DNA of 34,362 bases, from positions 1-34,362 of the forward strand of contig CAMYVX010000010.1 of NCBI GenBank assembly GCA_947302535.1, read 5' to 3'. This DNA is from an uncultured Caryophanales bacterium (GTDB taxonomy: Bacteria; Bacillota_I; Bacilli_A; RFN20; CAG-826). Under the pieces are notes generated by a model. That model was not told the origin of the DNA. It ran no database searches and saw nothing but the letters and a program-made list of their open reading frames with translations. The position numbers and the translations under genes were made by a program. Numbering within the stretch: position 1 is the stretch's first letter; each line of letters starts with the position of its first letter. Below are positions 16,446-24,320 of the stretch, piece by piece.

Positions 16446-19040
16446 ATGAGAAAAATGACAAGCAACGAAATCAGAAACATGTGGTTAGCTTTTTTCAAAA
16501 GTAAAGGCCACCATGTGGAACCAGGTAGTTCTTTAATACCAAAGAACGACCCCACTCTTTTATGGATTAATGCTGGCGTTGCAGCACTAAAGAAGTATTT
16601 TGATGGTAGTGAAATACCTCCATCAAGAAGAATTACAAATGCTCAAAAATCAATCCGTACTAATGATATTGAACACGTTGGACATACAGCAAGACACCAT
16701 ACATTCTTTGAAATGCTTGGTAATTTTTCAATCGGTGATTATTTCCGTGATGAAGCCATTGCTTTTGCTAGCGAACTTCTCTTTAGCGAGAAATGGTTTG
16801 CTATCCCATTTGATAAAATCTACATTACCTATCATCCTAGTGATTTGGCTACCAAAAAAGCCTGGATGTCACACGGGGTTCAAGAATCCCATTTAATCCC
16901 TATGGAAGGAAACTTCTGGGAAATTGGCGAAGGGCCTTGTGGACCGGACACTGAAATGTTCTTTGATCGTGGGGAAAAATACGATCCTCAAGGTTTGGGA
17001 ATTAAATTACTCCAAGACGATATTGAAAATGACCGTTATATTGAAATTTGGAATATTGTTTTCTCACAGTATAATGCTGTTAGTGGGGTAAAAAGAAGTG
17101 AATATAAAGAACTTCCTAATAAAAACATAGATACAGGTGCTGGACTTGAAAGATTTGCTTGTATTTTCCAAGGCACAGAATCTAATTTTGAGACCGATTT
17201 ATTTATGCCATATATTAAAGAAGTCGAAAAGATTTCTCGTGTTAAATATGAAGACAATAAATTAGCTTTTAGAGTCATCTCTGATCATATTAGAGCTATT
17301 ACTTTTGCTTTAGCGGACGGAGAAATGTTCTCTAATGAAGGACGTGGATATGTTTTAAGAAGACTCCTTAGAAGAGCGGAACGTTATGGTAAGAATCTTG
17401 GTATTAAAGAACCCTTCCTTTACAAGATTGTCAATATCGTCGCTGATAATATGAATGACTATTATCCTTACTTAAAGAATAAGGAAGAATTCATCATGAA
17501 GATGGTGAAGGCCGAAGAAGAAAAATTCTTAAAAACATTAGAAAACGGCGAAAATCTCCTTCTAAAGTCCATTAAAAATAAGAAAATGTTATCTGGAGAA
17601 GACATGTTCTTACTCTATGATACATTTGGTTTCCCTAAAGAATTAACTGAAGAAATTTGTGAAGAGCATGGTGTTTCGATTGATATTGATGGGTTTAATA
17701 AACTCATGAAAGAACAAAAAGAAAGAGCTCGTTCTGCACGTGGTGATTTACAAAGCATGAATAAACAAAGTAAGGATTTGATGGATACTACTTTACCAAG
17801 TCAATTTGTTTATGAAATGGGCGCTTTTAAAAGTAAGGTCATTGCCTTATTCAAGGACGGAGTTAAGGTTGATTCTTTAACTTCTTCTGGCGATGTCATG
17901 CTTGAGAAAACTAATTTCTATGCTGAAAGTGGCGGTCAAGTAAGCGACACTGGTGTTTTAGAAAATGAAGAACTCGCTTTAAAGGTTGTTAACGTTATTA
18001 AAGCCCCTAATAAGCAGCATTTACATCACGTTGAAGTCCTCTTTGGAGAGGTTAAAGTTGGTGACGTTCTTGATGTGAAGATTGATGAAACAAGAAGAAG
18101 AGCCATTATGCGTAACCATTCATCTGTCCACCTTTTACAAAAAGCCTTAGAAGAAGTTGTTGGTTCTCATATTGCTCAACATGGTTCATATGTTTGTGAA
18201 GAATATTCACACTTTGACTTTAATCATTATCAAAAACTCACTCCGGAAGAAATTCTTGAAGTAGAAAAGAAAGTTAATGGCTGGATTTTTGATGGCATAG
18301 CTTCCGAAACTAAGGTTTTACCAATTGAAGAAGCAAAGAAGATTGGCGCGAAAGCTTTATTTGATGATAAATATGGTGATGTCGTTCGTGTTGTTTGCTT
18401 TGGTGATGTTAGCAAAGAATTCTGTGGTGGTACTCACGTTTCAAATTCTAGCGATATTGGTTTATTTGTTATTGAATATGAAGAATCAGTCGCGGCGGGT
18501 ATTAGAAGAATTCAAGCTCGTACTTCGTTAGGTGCATATGAATTAATTAAGAGAAGAGAAGCTATCTTTAATGATAGTAAGAAACTCCTTGGAGTTAATT
18601 CTTTAAGTGATGTGAATACTAGAATTACTTCATTATTGAATGAAAAGGACAATCTTAAGAAAGAAAATGAAGTGCTTTCTAGTAAGTTAGCCTCTTCCTC
18701 AAGTAAAGAATTAAATAATGAATTTGTTAATAAAGACGGTTTACTATTCTTGAGTAAATTCATTAAAGGCCAAAAAAGAAATGATTTGATTTCTTTAATT
18801 GATAACCTTAAACAAAATAAAGATAACTATGTTATTGCTTTAATTGGTGAAGAGAATTGTGGTTATCCAATCGTGGTGGCTTTAGGCAAAAAGGCAATTG
18901 AAAAAGGATATAAAGCTGGTCAATTAGTAAGAAGCATAGCTTCGTTACTCGGTGGCTCCGGTGGTGGAAGAGATGATATGGCTTCTGGCGCTGGAAAAAA
19001 CATTGATAAATTAGATGAAGCATTAGCTTCTATTAAATAA
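16446..19040 (+). CDS. alaS: Alanyl-tRNA synthetase
   Basis: An 864-residue class II synthetase, near the usual 870-880. Order: catalytic core (about 1-240; GVAALKKYFDG, GHTARHHTFFEMLGNFSIGDYF), tRNA-recognition helical domain (about 240-450), editing domain with the zinc motif NHSSVHLL and CGGTH, and the C-Ala domain, including the Gly-rich GGSGGGRDDMASGAG. All editing ligands are present, so Ser and Gly mischarging should be corrected. The start MRKMTSNEIR has a GGAG site 9 nt upstream, after the T-box terminator. ruvX follows one base after the stop, and DUF1292 follows that, so the T-box probably controls all three genes. Confidence 0.98.
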   Translation: MRKMTSNEIRNMWLAFFKSKGHHVEPGSSLIPKNDPTLLWINAGVAALKKYFDGSEIPPSRRITNAQKSIRTNDIEHVGHTARHHTFFEMLGNFSIGDYFRDEAIAFASELLFSEKWFAIPFDKIYITYHPSDLATKKAWMSHGVQESHLIPMEGNFWEIGEGPCGPDTEMFFDRGEKYDPQGLGIKLLQDDIENDRYIEIWNIVFSQYNAVSGVKRSEYKELPNKNIDTGAGLERFACIFQGTESNFETDLFMPYIKEVEKISRVKYEDNKLAFRVISDHIRAITFALADGEMFSNEGRGYVLRRLLRRAERYGKNLGIKEPFLYKIVNIVADNMNDYYPYLKNKEEFIMKMVKAEEEKFLKTLENGENLLLKSIKNKKMLSGEDMFLLYDTFGFPKELTEEICEEHGVSIDIDGFNKLMKEQKERARSARGDLQSMNKQSKDLMDTTLPSQFVYEMGAFKSKVIALFKDGVKVDSLTSSGDVMLEKTNFYAESGGQVSDTGVLENEELALKVVNVIKAPNKQHLHHVEVLFGEVKVGDVLDVKIDETRRRAIMRNHSSVHLLQKALEEVVGSHIAQHGSYVCEEYSHFDFNHYQKLTPEEILEVEKKVNGWIFDGIASETKVLPIEEAKKIGAKALFDDKYGDVVRVVCFGDVSKEFCGGTHVSNSSDIGLFVIEYEESVAAGIRRIQARTSLGAYELIKRREAIFNDSKKLLGVNSLSDVNTRITSLLNEKDNLKKENEVLSSKLASSSSKELNNEFVNKDGLLFLSKFIKGQKRNDLISLIDNLKQNKDNYVIALIGEENCGYPIVVALGKKAIEKGYKAGQLVRSIASLLGGSGGGRDDMASGAGKNIDKLDEALASIK

Positions 19041-19041
19041 T

Positions 19042-19464
19042 ATGGAAAAATACATTGGTCTAGATTTAGGAACAACAACATTAGGTATCGCTCGTAGTGA
19101 TGCTCTTGGTTTTGTTCATGGTGTAATGACATTAAAGTTTGATCGCAATCAATTTATTGTCGCTAGAAAGAAAGTTCACGCGATTGTGGAAGAAGAAGGA
19201 ATTAAGAACATAGTCCTTGGTTATCCTTTAAATTTGAGTGGTAAACCAAGTGAGATGAGCGAGATATGTTTAAGATTCCGTGATGATTTATTAAAAGAAG
19301 ATCCTTCCTTAAATATTGTTATGGAAGATGAAAGACTTTCGACAGTAACCGCACATAATATGCTTTCTAGCAAAGGTGTTAATCATCAACAAAGAAAAGA
19401 TAATGTCGATAAAATCGCGGCCTGTGTTATATTAGAAACATTCTTGAGAAAGAAGGGATATTAG
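19042..19464 (+). CDS. ruvX: RuvX/YqgF, pre-16S rRNA nuclease family
   Basis: A 140-residue RNase H-fold protein of the YqgF family, which processes the 5' end of 16S rRNA and was once proposed as a Holliday-junction resolvase. Acidic catalytic residues are visible in GLDLGTTTLGIA, EDERLST and NVDKIAA. The segment VLGYPLNLSGKPSE fits the family. The ATG lies one base after the alaS stop, with no Shine-Dalgarno beyond the end of alaS itself. The alaS-ruvX-yrzB order is a standard Firmicute arrangement. Confidence 0.96.
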   Translation: MEKYIGLDLGTTTLGIARSDALGFVHGVMTLKFDRNQFIVARKKVHAIVEEEGIKNIVLGYPLNLSGKPSEMSEICLRFRDDLLKEDPSLNIVMEDERLSTVTAHNMLSSKGVNHQQRKDNVDKIAACVILETFLRKKGY

Positions 19465-19467
19465 ATT

Positions 19468-19737
19468 ATGGAATTTGATAAGAGAATTAAAGTCTATGAC
19501 GATCAAGGAAACGAAAAAGAATTTGAAATGCTTTTTACTTATGAGCACGAAGAAAGAGGACATAAGTATGTTTTCTTTGTCGATTCTTCTAAAGATGATG
19601 AAATCATCTGTATGCGTTACGACGATGATGGCAATCTATTCGAAATCGAAGATGATGACGAATACAACGAGATGGATGAAGTCTTACAAGCCTATCTAGA
19701 AGATCCAACCATCCAAGAATTGAAAAAAGGAAACTAA
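19468..19737 (+). CDS. DUF1292 family protein (YrzB-like)
   Basis: An 89-residue, strongly acidic protein of the DUF1292 family. It shows the family pattern: an N-terminal beta region (FEMLFTYEHEERGHKYVFF), a middle ICMRYDDDGNLFEIEDD and a C-terminal EMDEVLQAYLED. The function is unknown. Its position after ruvX matches Bacillus yrzB and is the strongest support for the assignment. It starts 3 nt after ruvX and lacks a Shine-Dalgarno, so it is part of the T-box operon. It is followed by a 16-bp palindrome and then the greA promoter. Confidence 0.9.
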   Translation: MEFDKRIKVYDDQGNEKEFEMLFTYEHEERGHKYVFFVDSSKDDEIICMRYDDDGNLFEIEDDDEYNEMDEVLQAYLEDPTIQELKKGN

Positions 19738-19753
19738 ATTCTTTTAAAAGAAT
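19738..19753. promoter_or_regulatory. 16-bp perfect palindrome between DUF1292 and greA
   Basis: ATTCTTTTAAAAGAAT is its own reverse complement and starts directly after the DUF1292 stop. It could be a weak hairpin protecting the 3' end of the alaS operon or an operator about 44 nt before the greA transcription start. AT-rich composition makes chance formation possible. Confidence 0.3.
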
Positions 19754-19774
19754 ATAGAATAAATAAAAAGTTAT

Positions 19775-19783
19775 TGTTATAAT
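19775..19783 (+). promoter_or_regulatory. Extended -10 promoter of greA
   Basis: TGTTATAAT is a perfect extended -10, identical to the one before the RNase J-like gene. Transcription should begin near 19790, just ahead of the GAGAGG ribosome-binding site of greA. Confidence 0.6.
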
Positions 19784-19811
19784 AAACGACGCTATTTGAG
19801 AGGTTTGAAGT

Positions 19812-20285
19812 ATGAACGATAAAGTAAAATTAACAAAAGCTGGTAAGAAAAAGTTAGAAGAAGAATTAAGAACACTTATTGACGTCACTCGTGACGAAGT
19901 CAAAAAACAATTAGCTGAGGCACGTGCTCAAGGTGACTTAAGTGAAAACGCTGACTATGATGCCGCTAGAAATAAACAAGCAGAAGTTGAAGCGAGAATT
20001 AAACAAATCGAAGACATTCTTGATAATTTTGAATTAATTGAAGAGAATAGTCCTCGCAACAAAAACAAAGTCGGTCTTGGTAGTGTGGTAACGGTGAAAA
20101 ACTTAACCAACGGAAAAGAATCTACTTACCAAATCGTCGGTAGTGTTGAGAGTGATCCATTCAATGGAAAAATCTCTAACTCTTGCCCACTTGGAGAAGC
20201 TATCCTTGGGAAAAACGTTGGTGATGTTGTTGAAGTCAAGAGCGCCAATGTCTACAAAGTCGAAATTGTTAAATTAGATAAATAA
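19812..20285 (+). CDS. greA: Transcription elongation factor GreA
   Basis: A 157-residue factor that enters the secondary channel of RNA polymerase and stimulates cleavage of backtracked RNA. The N-terminal coiled coil (about 8-78) carries the catalytic tip GDLSENADYDAAR with its acidic pair. The C-terminal FKBP-like domain (about 85-157) is complete (VGLGSVVTVKN, SPLGEAILGK-like SCPLGEAILGK). The start has a GAGAGGT site 7 nt upstream. It has its own extended -10 promoter and a strong terminator, so it appears to be monocistronic. Confidence 0.98.
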   Translation: MNDKVKLTKAGKKKLEEELRTLIDVTRDEVKKQLAEARAQGDLSENADYDAARNKQAEVEARIKQIEDILDNFELIEENSPRNKNKVGLGSVVTVKNLTNGKESTYQIVGSVESDPFNGKISNSCPLGEAILGKNVGDVVEVKSANVYKVEIVKLDK

Positions 20286-20301
20286 AATTATTTATTGAGA
20301 T

Positions 20302-20326
20302 AGGAGCCTATGGCTCCTTTTCTTTT
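20302..20326 (+). terminator. Rho-independent terminator after greA
   Basis: A perfect 7-bp stem AGGAGCC/GGCTCCT around a TAT loop, followed by TTTTCTTTT. Confidence 0.9.
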
Positions 20327-20401
20327 GCTTAAGAACATCTTTAATATTTTTTTTAAAATTTTGGCCATTTTTGCCCTCTTACAATTATTAGGAGGTTTTT
20401 T

Positions 20402-20929
20402 ATGGTCAAAGTAATTATTGGAATTCTTGTAGCCGCGGTTATTGTCATTGGCGGAATCATCTTCTTGAATAGTGGCGTTGTACAAAACGACCCCGCAGTT
20501 GTGGAAAGTGAAAATACCATTTCCTACACAATTGAAGGTGAAGTTAGTAAACAAGGCACTTATATGTTAGATGAATCTATTACAATGAATAAATTAATCG
20601 AAGCCGCTGGCGGTTTAACAGAAAACGCTGATGAAAGATGTTTCTTTAATGATGCTGAACTCAAAAGCGGAACAACTTATTACATTGCTGGACGTTATAA
20701 CGCTGATGACATTTGCAGCAACAGCGAAATTAGTAAAGTTAATGTCAATAGTGATACCGCAGATGAATTAATGGCAGTTAACGGCATCTCTTCTTCAGTT
20801 GCTACTTCAATTGTTTCTTATCGTACAGAAAATGGTGCATTCCGTACCATTGAGGATCTTTTGAAGGTTTATGGCATTGGAAATGCCACTTACCGGAAGA
20901 TTCGTGGCTATGTAATTTTACATGCATAG
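20402..20929 (+). CDS. comEA: ComEA-type competence DNA-binding protein
   Basis: A 175-residue membrane-anchored DNA receptor for transformation. One TM segment (about 4-23) is followed by an SLBB domain (about 42-98; IEGEVSKQGTYML and LIEAAGGLTENAD). A pair of helix-hairpin-helix motifs comes last (about 112-175; VNVNSDTADELMAVNGISSSVATSIVSYR and LLKVYGIGNATYRKI). The ATG is preceded by a near-perfect AGGAGG, one of the best ribosome sites in the window. comEC follows after 7 nt. The comEB dCMP deaminase gene found between them in Bacillus is missing. Confidence 0.94.
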   Translation: MVKVIIGILVAAVIVIGGIIFLNSGVVQNDPAVVESENTISYTIEGEVSKQGTYMLDESITMNKLIEAAGGLTENADERCFFNDAELKSGTTYYIAGRYNADDICSNSEISKVNVNSDTADELMAVNGISSSVATSIVSYRTENGAFRTIEDLLKVYGIGNATYRKIRGYVILHA

Positions 20930-20936
20930 CTAAATT

Positions 20937-22973
20937 ATGCTATTAGTAATCTTCCTTTCAATTTGGCTTTTGTTGTATTTGCTTCCTCCGATAGCGTGGC
21001 TTTCATGCGTCCTTTCAATCCTAGCTATTTGTGCTATCAAATACCGCAAAAGAAAAATCACTTATATTATTGCAAGCATTATAATTCTATTTCTATTCTT
21101 ATATTTTTTGAAAACCAGTTTACAAGTTAAGCCTATGGTAAAAGGGATTGGTTTAGTCATTGAGAGTAAAGAGAATTATTATATAGTGAACCATCTTGAA
21201 AGGAATTACTATATTTATAGTAAAGGCCATGGTTTGGATATTGGCGATATACTTTTAATTGAAGGAAAGACAAACGAACTTGTTTCAAACACCATTGAAT
21301 CTCAGTTTGATTTTTATGGCTATTTAAATAACAAAGGAATTACCCACGAAGTAACTCTTTTAAATCGAAAAATCCTCTTCTCTAATCCTATTCGCATTCA
21401 TGCATATCAAAGCTATTTAGCTAATAAACTGAATGACAATGCAGCAAGTTTGATGAACGCTATCCTCTTTAATAATCGGGACGACAGTGCGATTATTGAA
21501 AACTTTTCGTCCTTACATATCGTTCGCCTTATCTCAAATAGTGGCCTTTACTTACATTTGTTTCTTGATCTTTTAAATAAATTGTTCCAAAAGAAGATAT
21601 CGAAAAAGAAATCAGAGATTATTTCCTTAACGATACTATCTTTTTATTTTATTTTCACTTTCCCAAGATTAACCGTAATTAAAATATTAGTCTTTTCAGT
21701 ATTTAAGTGGGTTAATAGATATAAGTTAAATAAGCGATTCTCATATATCCAGATTATATCAATAGTGGGAATTATGTTTCTTCTTATAGATCCGTTTTTA
21801 GCTAAGCAAGATTCCTTTATTCTATCTTTTGGATTTCTTTTGGTTTTCTATCTTGTTTCTCCTGGTCTAAAGAACATTAATCGCATAAAAAAGTGGGTAT
21901 TTACGTTACTAATTGCCTGTATATTCTTCATTCCTTTTGAAATCCGCTATTATCATTCTTTCGCTCCGTTATCATATATCTTGACTCCTATTTTATTTCC
22001 TATCTTTGCTTTATTCTCTATTGTTTCGCTCCTTTGCTTTTACGGTTTACCATTATTCCCTTTGGTTAATATCTTAGCTAATCCAATAGAGGGCTTAAGT
22101 GAATTGTTGGTTAAACACCCTCTAGAGATTTATGCTGGAAATATTACCTCTTTTACCTTAGTTATTTATGTCGTTATTTTCATCATTTTAATCTATTTTA
22201 TTGTTTGCCAATTTAAGATGATGATTAAGGCAACTTCTTCCACTCTTTTTCTATTTTTATTAATTCATTTTCTCCCTTTAGATAATCTTACTAGTGAAGA
22301 AATAACATTCATAAATGTTGGACAAGGTGACGCCACTCTTATTAGAAAAGGACAGAGGGCTTATCTGATAGATACTGGAGGTCTAAGATATCTTGATGTG
22401 GCTAAGATTTCACTAGTGCCTTTATTTAAACAAAAGAAAATATATTCTTTGGAATATGTATTTGTGACTCATCATGATTATGATCATTATGGAGCCTATG
22501 ATTCTCTTAAGAATATATTTCCCATTAAACATTATGTCGATTCCTATGTTCCCTTTCCTATTAACGAACACGGATTAAATTTTACAAATTATAATAACCA
22601 CATCGACTCTTATTCTGATGAGAACGATCGTTCTTTAGTTATTGGTTTTACGTTAATGAACCTTTCGTTCTTAGTTATGGGAGATGCTCCAAACAAAGTT
22701 GAAAACAATATCATTCAAGAATATCCCAAATTAAGATGCGATATTTTAAAAGTAGGGCATCACGGTTCAAATACTTCCTCTTCAGATAATTTCATAAAAC
22801 ACGTTAAACCTAAAAAAGCTATCATCTCTTGCGGGAAGAATAATAGGTATGGTCATCCCCATCAACAAACTTTGAACACTTTAAAGAAGTACGATGTAGA
22901 AATCTATCGGACTGATGAGATGGGGACTATCACATTTAAAAAGTTTTACTATCTACCATTTATATTTAATTAA
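20937..22973 (+). CDS. comEC: ComEC/Rec2 DNA-uptake channel protein
   Basis: A 678-residue polytopic protein that carries single-stranded DNA across the membrane. Hydrophobic helices at the N-terminus (about 1-60) are followed by an OB/DUF4131-like loop (about 65-140). A central competence domain with several membrane helices lies at about 170-445. The C-terminal metallo-beta-lactamase-like domain begins at INVGQGDATLI and keeps its motifs VTHHDYDHYGA, VMGDAP and KVGHHGSN. The metal-binding motifs look intact, so the nuclease domain may be active. The gene follows comEA closely and precedes holA by 16 nt, a conserved Bacillus order. Other competence genes (pilus, comF) are not in the window. 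Confidence 0.94.
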   Translation: MLLVIFLSIWLLLYLLPPIAWLSCVLSILAICAIKYRKRKITYIIASIIILFLFLYFLKTSLQVKPMVKGIGLVIESKENYYIVNHLERNYYIYSKGHGLDIGDILLIEGKTNELVSNTIESQFDFYGYLNNKGITHEVTLLNRKILFSNPIRIHAYQSYLANKLNDNAASLMNAILFNNRDDSAIIENFSSLHIVRLISNSGLYLHLFLDLLNKLFQKKISKKKSEIISLTILSFYFIFTFPRLTVIKILVFSVFKWVNRYKLNKRFSYIQIISIVGIMFLLIDPFLAKQDSFILSFGFLLVFYLVSPGLKNINRIKKWVFTLLIACIFFIPFEIRYYHSFAPLSYILTPILFPIFALFSIVSLLCFYGLPLFPLVNILANPIEGLSELLVKHPLEIYAGNITSFTLVIYVVIFIILIYFIVCQFKMMIKATSSTLFLFLLIHFLPLDNLTSEEITFINVGQGDATLIRKGQRAYLIDTGGLRYLDVAKISLVPLFKQKKIYSLEYVFVTHHDYDHYGAYDSLKNIFPIKHYVDSYVPFPINEHGLNFTNYNNHIDSYSDENDRSLVIGFTLMNLSFLVMGDAPNKVENNIIQEYPKLRCDILKVGHHGSNTSSSDNFIKHVKPKKAIISCGKNNRYGHPHQQTLNTLKKYDVEIYRTDEMGTITFKKFYYLPFIFN

Positions 22974-22989
22974 AGCTCACTAGTTTCTG

Positions 22990-23997
22990 ATGGAAAACAT
23001 CAAGAAACTATTAGATAATAATAGTATGATTTATCTTATTTATGGCAATCAAACCGCGACGATTAAGTCGCGCATTAACAAGATATTAAAATCATCTTTA
23101 GACGTGGTTGATGAAATGAATTTTGTCAAATACAATGGGCAAAATTCCTTAGTGCAAGAATTTGTTGATGACGCGAATTATTTACCTTTAGGCTATGATA
23201 AAAAAGTGATAGTGGTAGAAAATTGTTATTTTCTATTAAGTCCAAAACCTAAGAATAAGATTGAATCTGATCAAGATTATGAAACTTTGAAAAACTACAT
23301 TAAAGCCAGTAATCCTGATTGTGAATTAATTCTTACTGTCGTTTCTTCTCAAGTCGATTCTAAAAACGAAATCTTTCAACTTATTAAAGAACATGGAAAT
23401 ATCGTCCAAATAGTGGACCCAGGTGTTGAAGAATGGAAAGAATACGTTAAAAAGTATTGTAAAGAAAATCTTGGTATGAAGATTGATAACGATGCTTTAG
23501 AAGAACTTACCAATCGTACTTCTGGAGATGTTGCTTTATTACAAAATAACGCTAAGAAGTTGGCTTTATACAAAGAACACATCCGTTATGAAGATGTGGT
23601 GTTAATGGTGGCACGTCCATTAGAAGATAATTCTTTCCTTATCTTTAATTACTTAACACAAGGAAAAAATGGTGATGCTTTAGCCTTGTTCCGCGATTTA
23701 AAATCAAATAATGTTCAGCCTGTTGTTTTAATAAAACAAGTTTCTAACCAATTTCGTTTATTAAATCAAATTTCTTATCTTGCTAAGAAAGGTTATTCTG
23801 ATGAAGAGATTGGCCAGGAATTAAATATTAAACCCGTACGCGCAAAGATCATGAAGAAATCTCTTTCTACAGTCTCTGAAAAATGTATTTATCGTACTTT
23901 AGATGAATTATTCAATCTTGATTATCAAATAAAAAGTGGTCAAGTTGACCACTATTATGCTTTTGAATTATTTTTAATTAATTTCAAACGGCGTTGA
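22990..23997 (+). CDS. holA: DNA polymerase III subunit delta
   Basis: A 335-residue clamp-loader subunit that opens the sliding clamp. The AAA+ fold has a degenerate P-loop (LIYGNQTATIKSRI), as is normal for delta, which does not bind ATP. The later segments LTNRTSGDVALLQNNAKKL and LFNLDYQIKSGQ are typical for the family. The start ATG lies 16 nt after comEC; no strong Shine-Dalgarno is seen (TGATGG only). The TGA stop is followed directly by the stop codon of the convergent rpsT with no spacer. Order comEC-holA-rpsT matches Bacillus. Confidence 0.94.
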   Translation: MENIKKLLDNNSMIYLIYGNQTATIKSRINKILKSSLDVVDEMNFVKYNGQNSLVQEFVDDANYLPLGYDKKVIVVENCYFLLSPKPKNKIESDQDYETLKNYIKASNPDCELILTVVSSQVDSKNEIFQLIKEHGNIVQIVDPGVEEWKEYVKKYCKENLGMKIDNDALEELTNRTSGDVALLQNNAKKLALYKEHIRYEDVVLMVARPLEDNSFLIFNYLTQGKNGDALALFRDLKSNNVQPVVLIKQVSNQFRLLNQISYLAKKGYSDEEIGQELNIKPVRAKIMKKSLSTVSEKCIYRTLDELFNLDYQIKSGQVDHYYAFELFLINFKRR

Positions 23998-24261
23998 TTA
24001 TTTTAAAGAATTAACTAAACGTGAAAGCTCGGCTTTTTGTCTAGCAGCGGTGTTTTTGTGTTGGATGCCGTCGCTAACAGATTTATCGATTAAACGGAAA
24101 GCGGAATTTAAAAGAGTAGTAGCTTTTTCTAAGTCTTTAGCTTCAACGGCCAATCTAACTTTTTTGCTAGCAGTTCTAATAGCGGATTTTGCTGAAGCAT
24201 TTCTTTTGCGTGCTTTTTCGTTTGTGCCAATACGTTTAATTTGAGATTTAATGTTTGCCAT
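23998..24261 (-). CDS. rpsT: 30S ribosomal protein S20
   Basis: An 87-residue three-helix ribosomal protein that binds 16S rRNA early in assembly. The ORF track begins 13 codons too early. The true start is MANIKSQIKRIGTNEKARKRN at 24261, supported by AGGAG 7 nt upstream and by the usual N-terminus of the family. The basic composition and the RLIDKSVSDGIQHKNTAARQKAELSRLV tail are characteristic. It has its own promoter (24291-24320) and converges on holA with abutting stop codons, leaving no room for a terminator before the opposite gene. Confidence 0.97.
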   Translation of the reverse strand: MANIKSQIKRIGTNEKARKRNASAKSAIRTASKKVRLAVEAKDLEKATTLLNSAFRLIDKSVSDGIQHKNTAARQKAELSRLVNSLK

Positions 24262-24290
24262 AAGTTCTCCTTCTATAAATGCCGAGTAAG

Positions 24291-24320
24291 ATAATATCAC
24301 AAATCGGCCAAATAATGCAA
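24291..24320 (-). promoter_or_regulatory. Promoter of rpsT
   Basis: On the minus strand, TTGCAT (24320-24315) and TATTAT (24296-24291) are separated by 18 nt, and TGA precedes the -10, making it an extended -10 as well. It fits exactly between the end of the upstream ligase gene and the rpsT leader. Confidence 0.65.

Noticed and set aside
19475-19699. 74-residue ORF in the second frame of DUF1292
   Set aside because: Met/Lys/Thr-rich shadow of the acidic DUF1292 gene.
20361-20385. TTGGCC and TACAAT before comEA as a promoter
   Set aside because: Spacing is only 13 nt and the predicted start would fall inside the AGGAGG ribosome site.
20288-20554. 88-residue minus-strand ORF across the greA-comEA gap
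   Set aside because: It overlaps the greA terminator and the start of comEA, and shows no domain.
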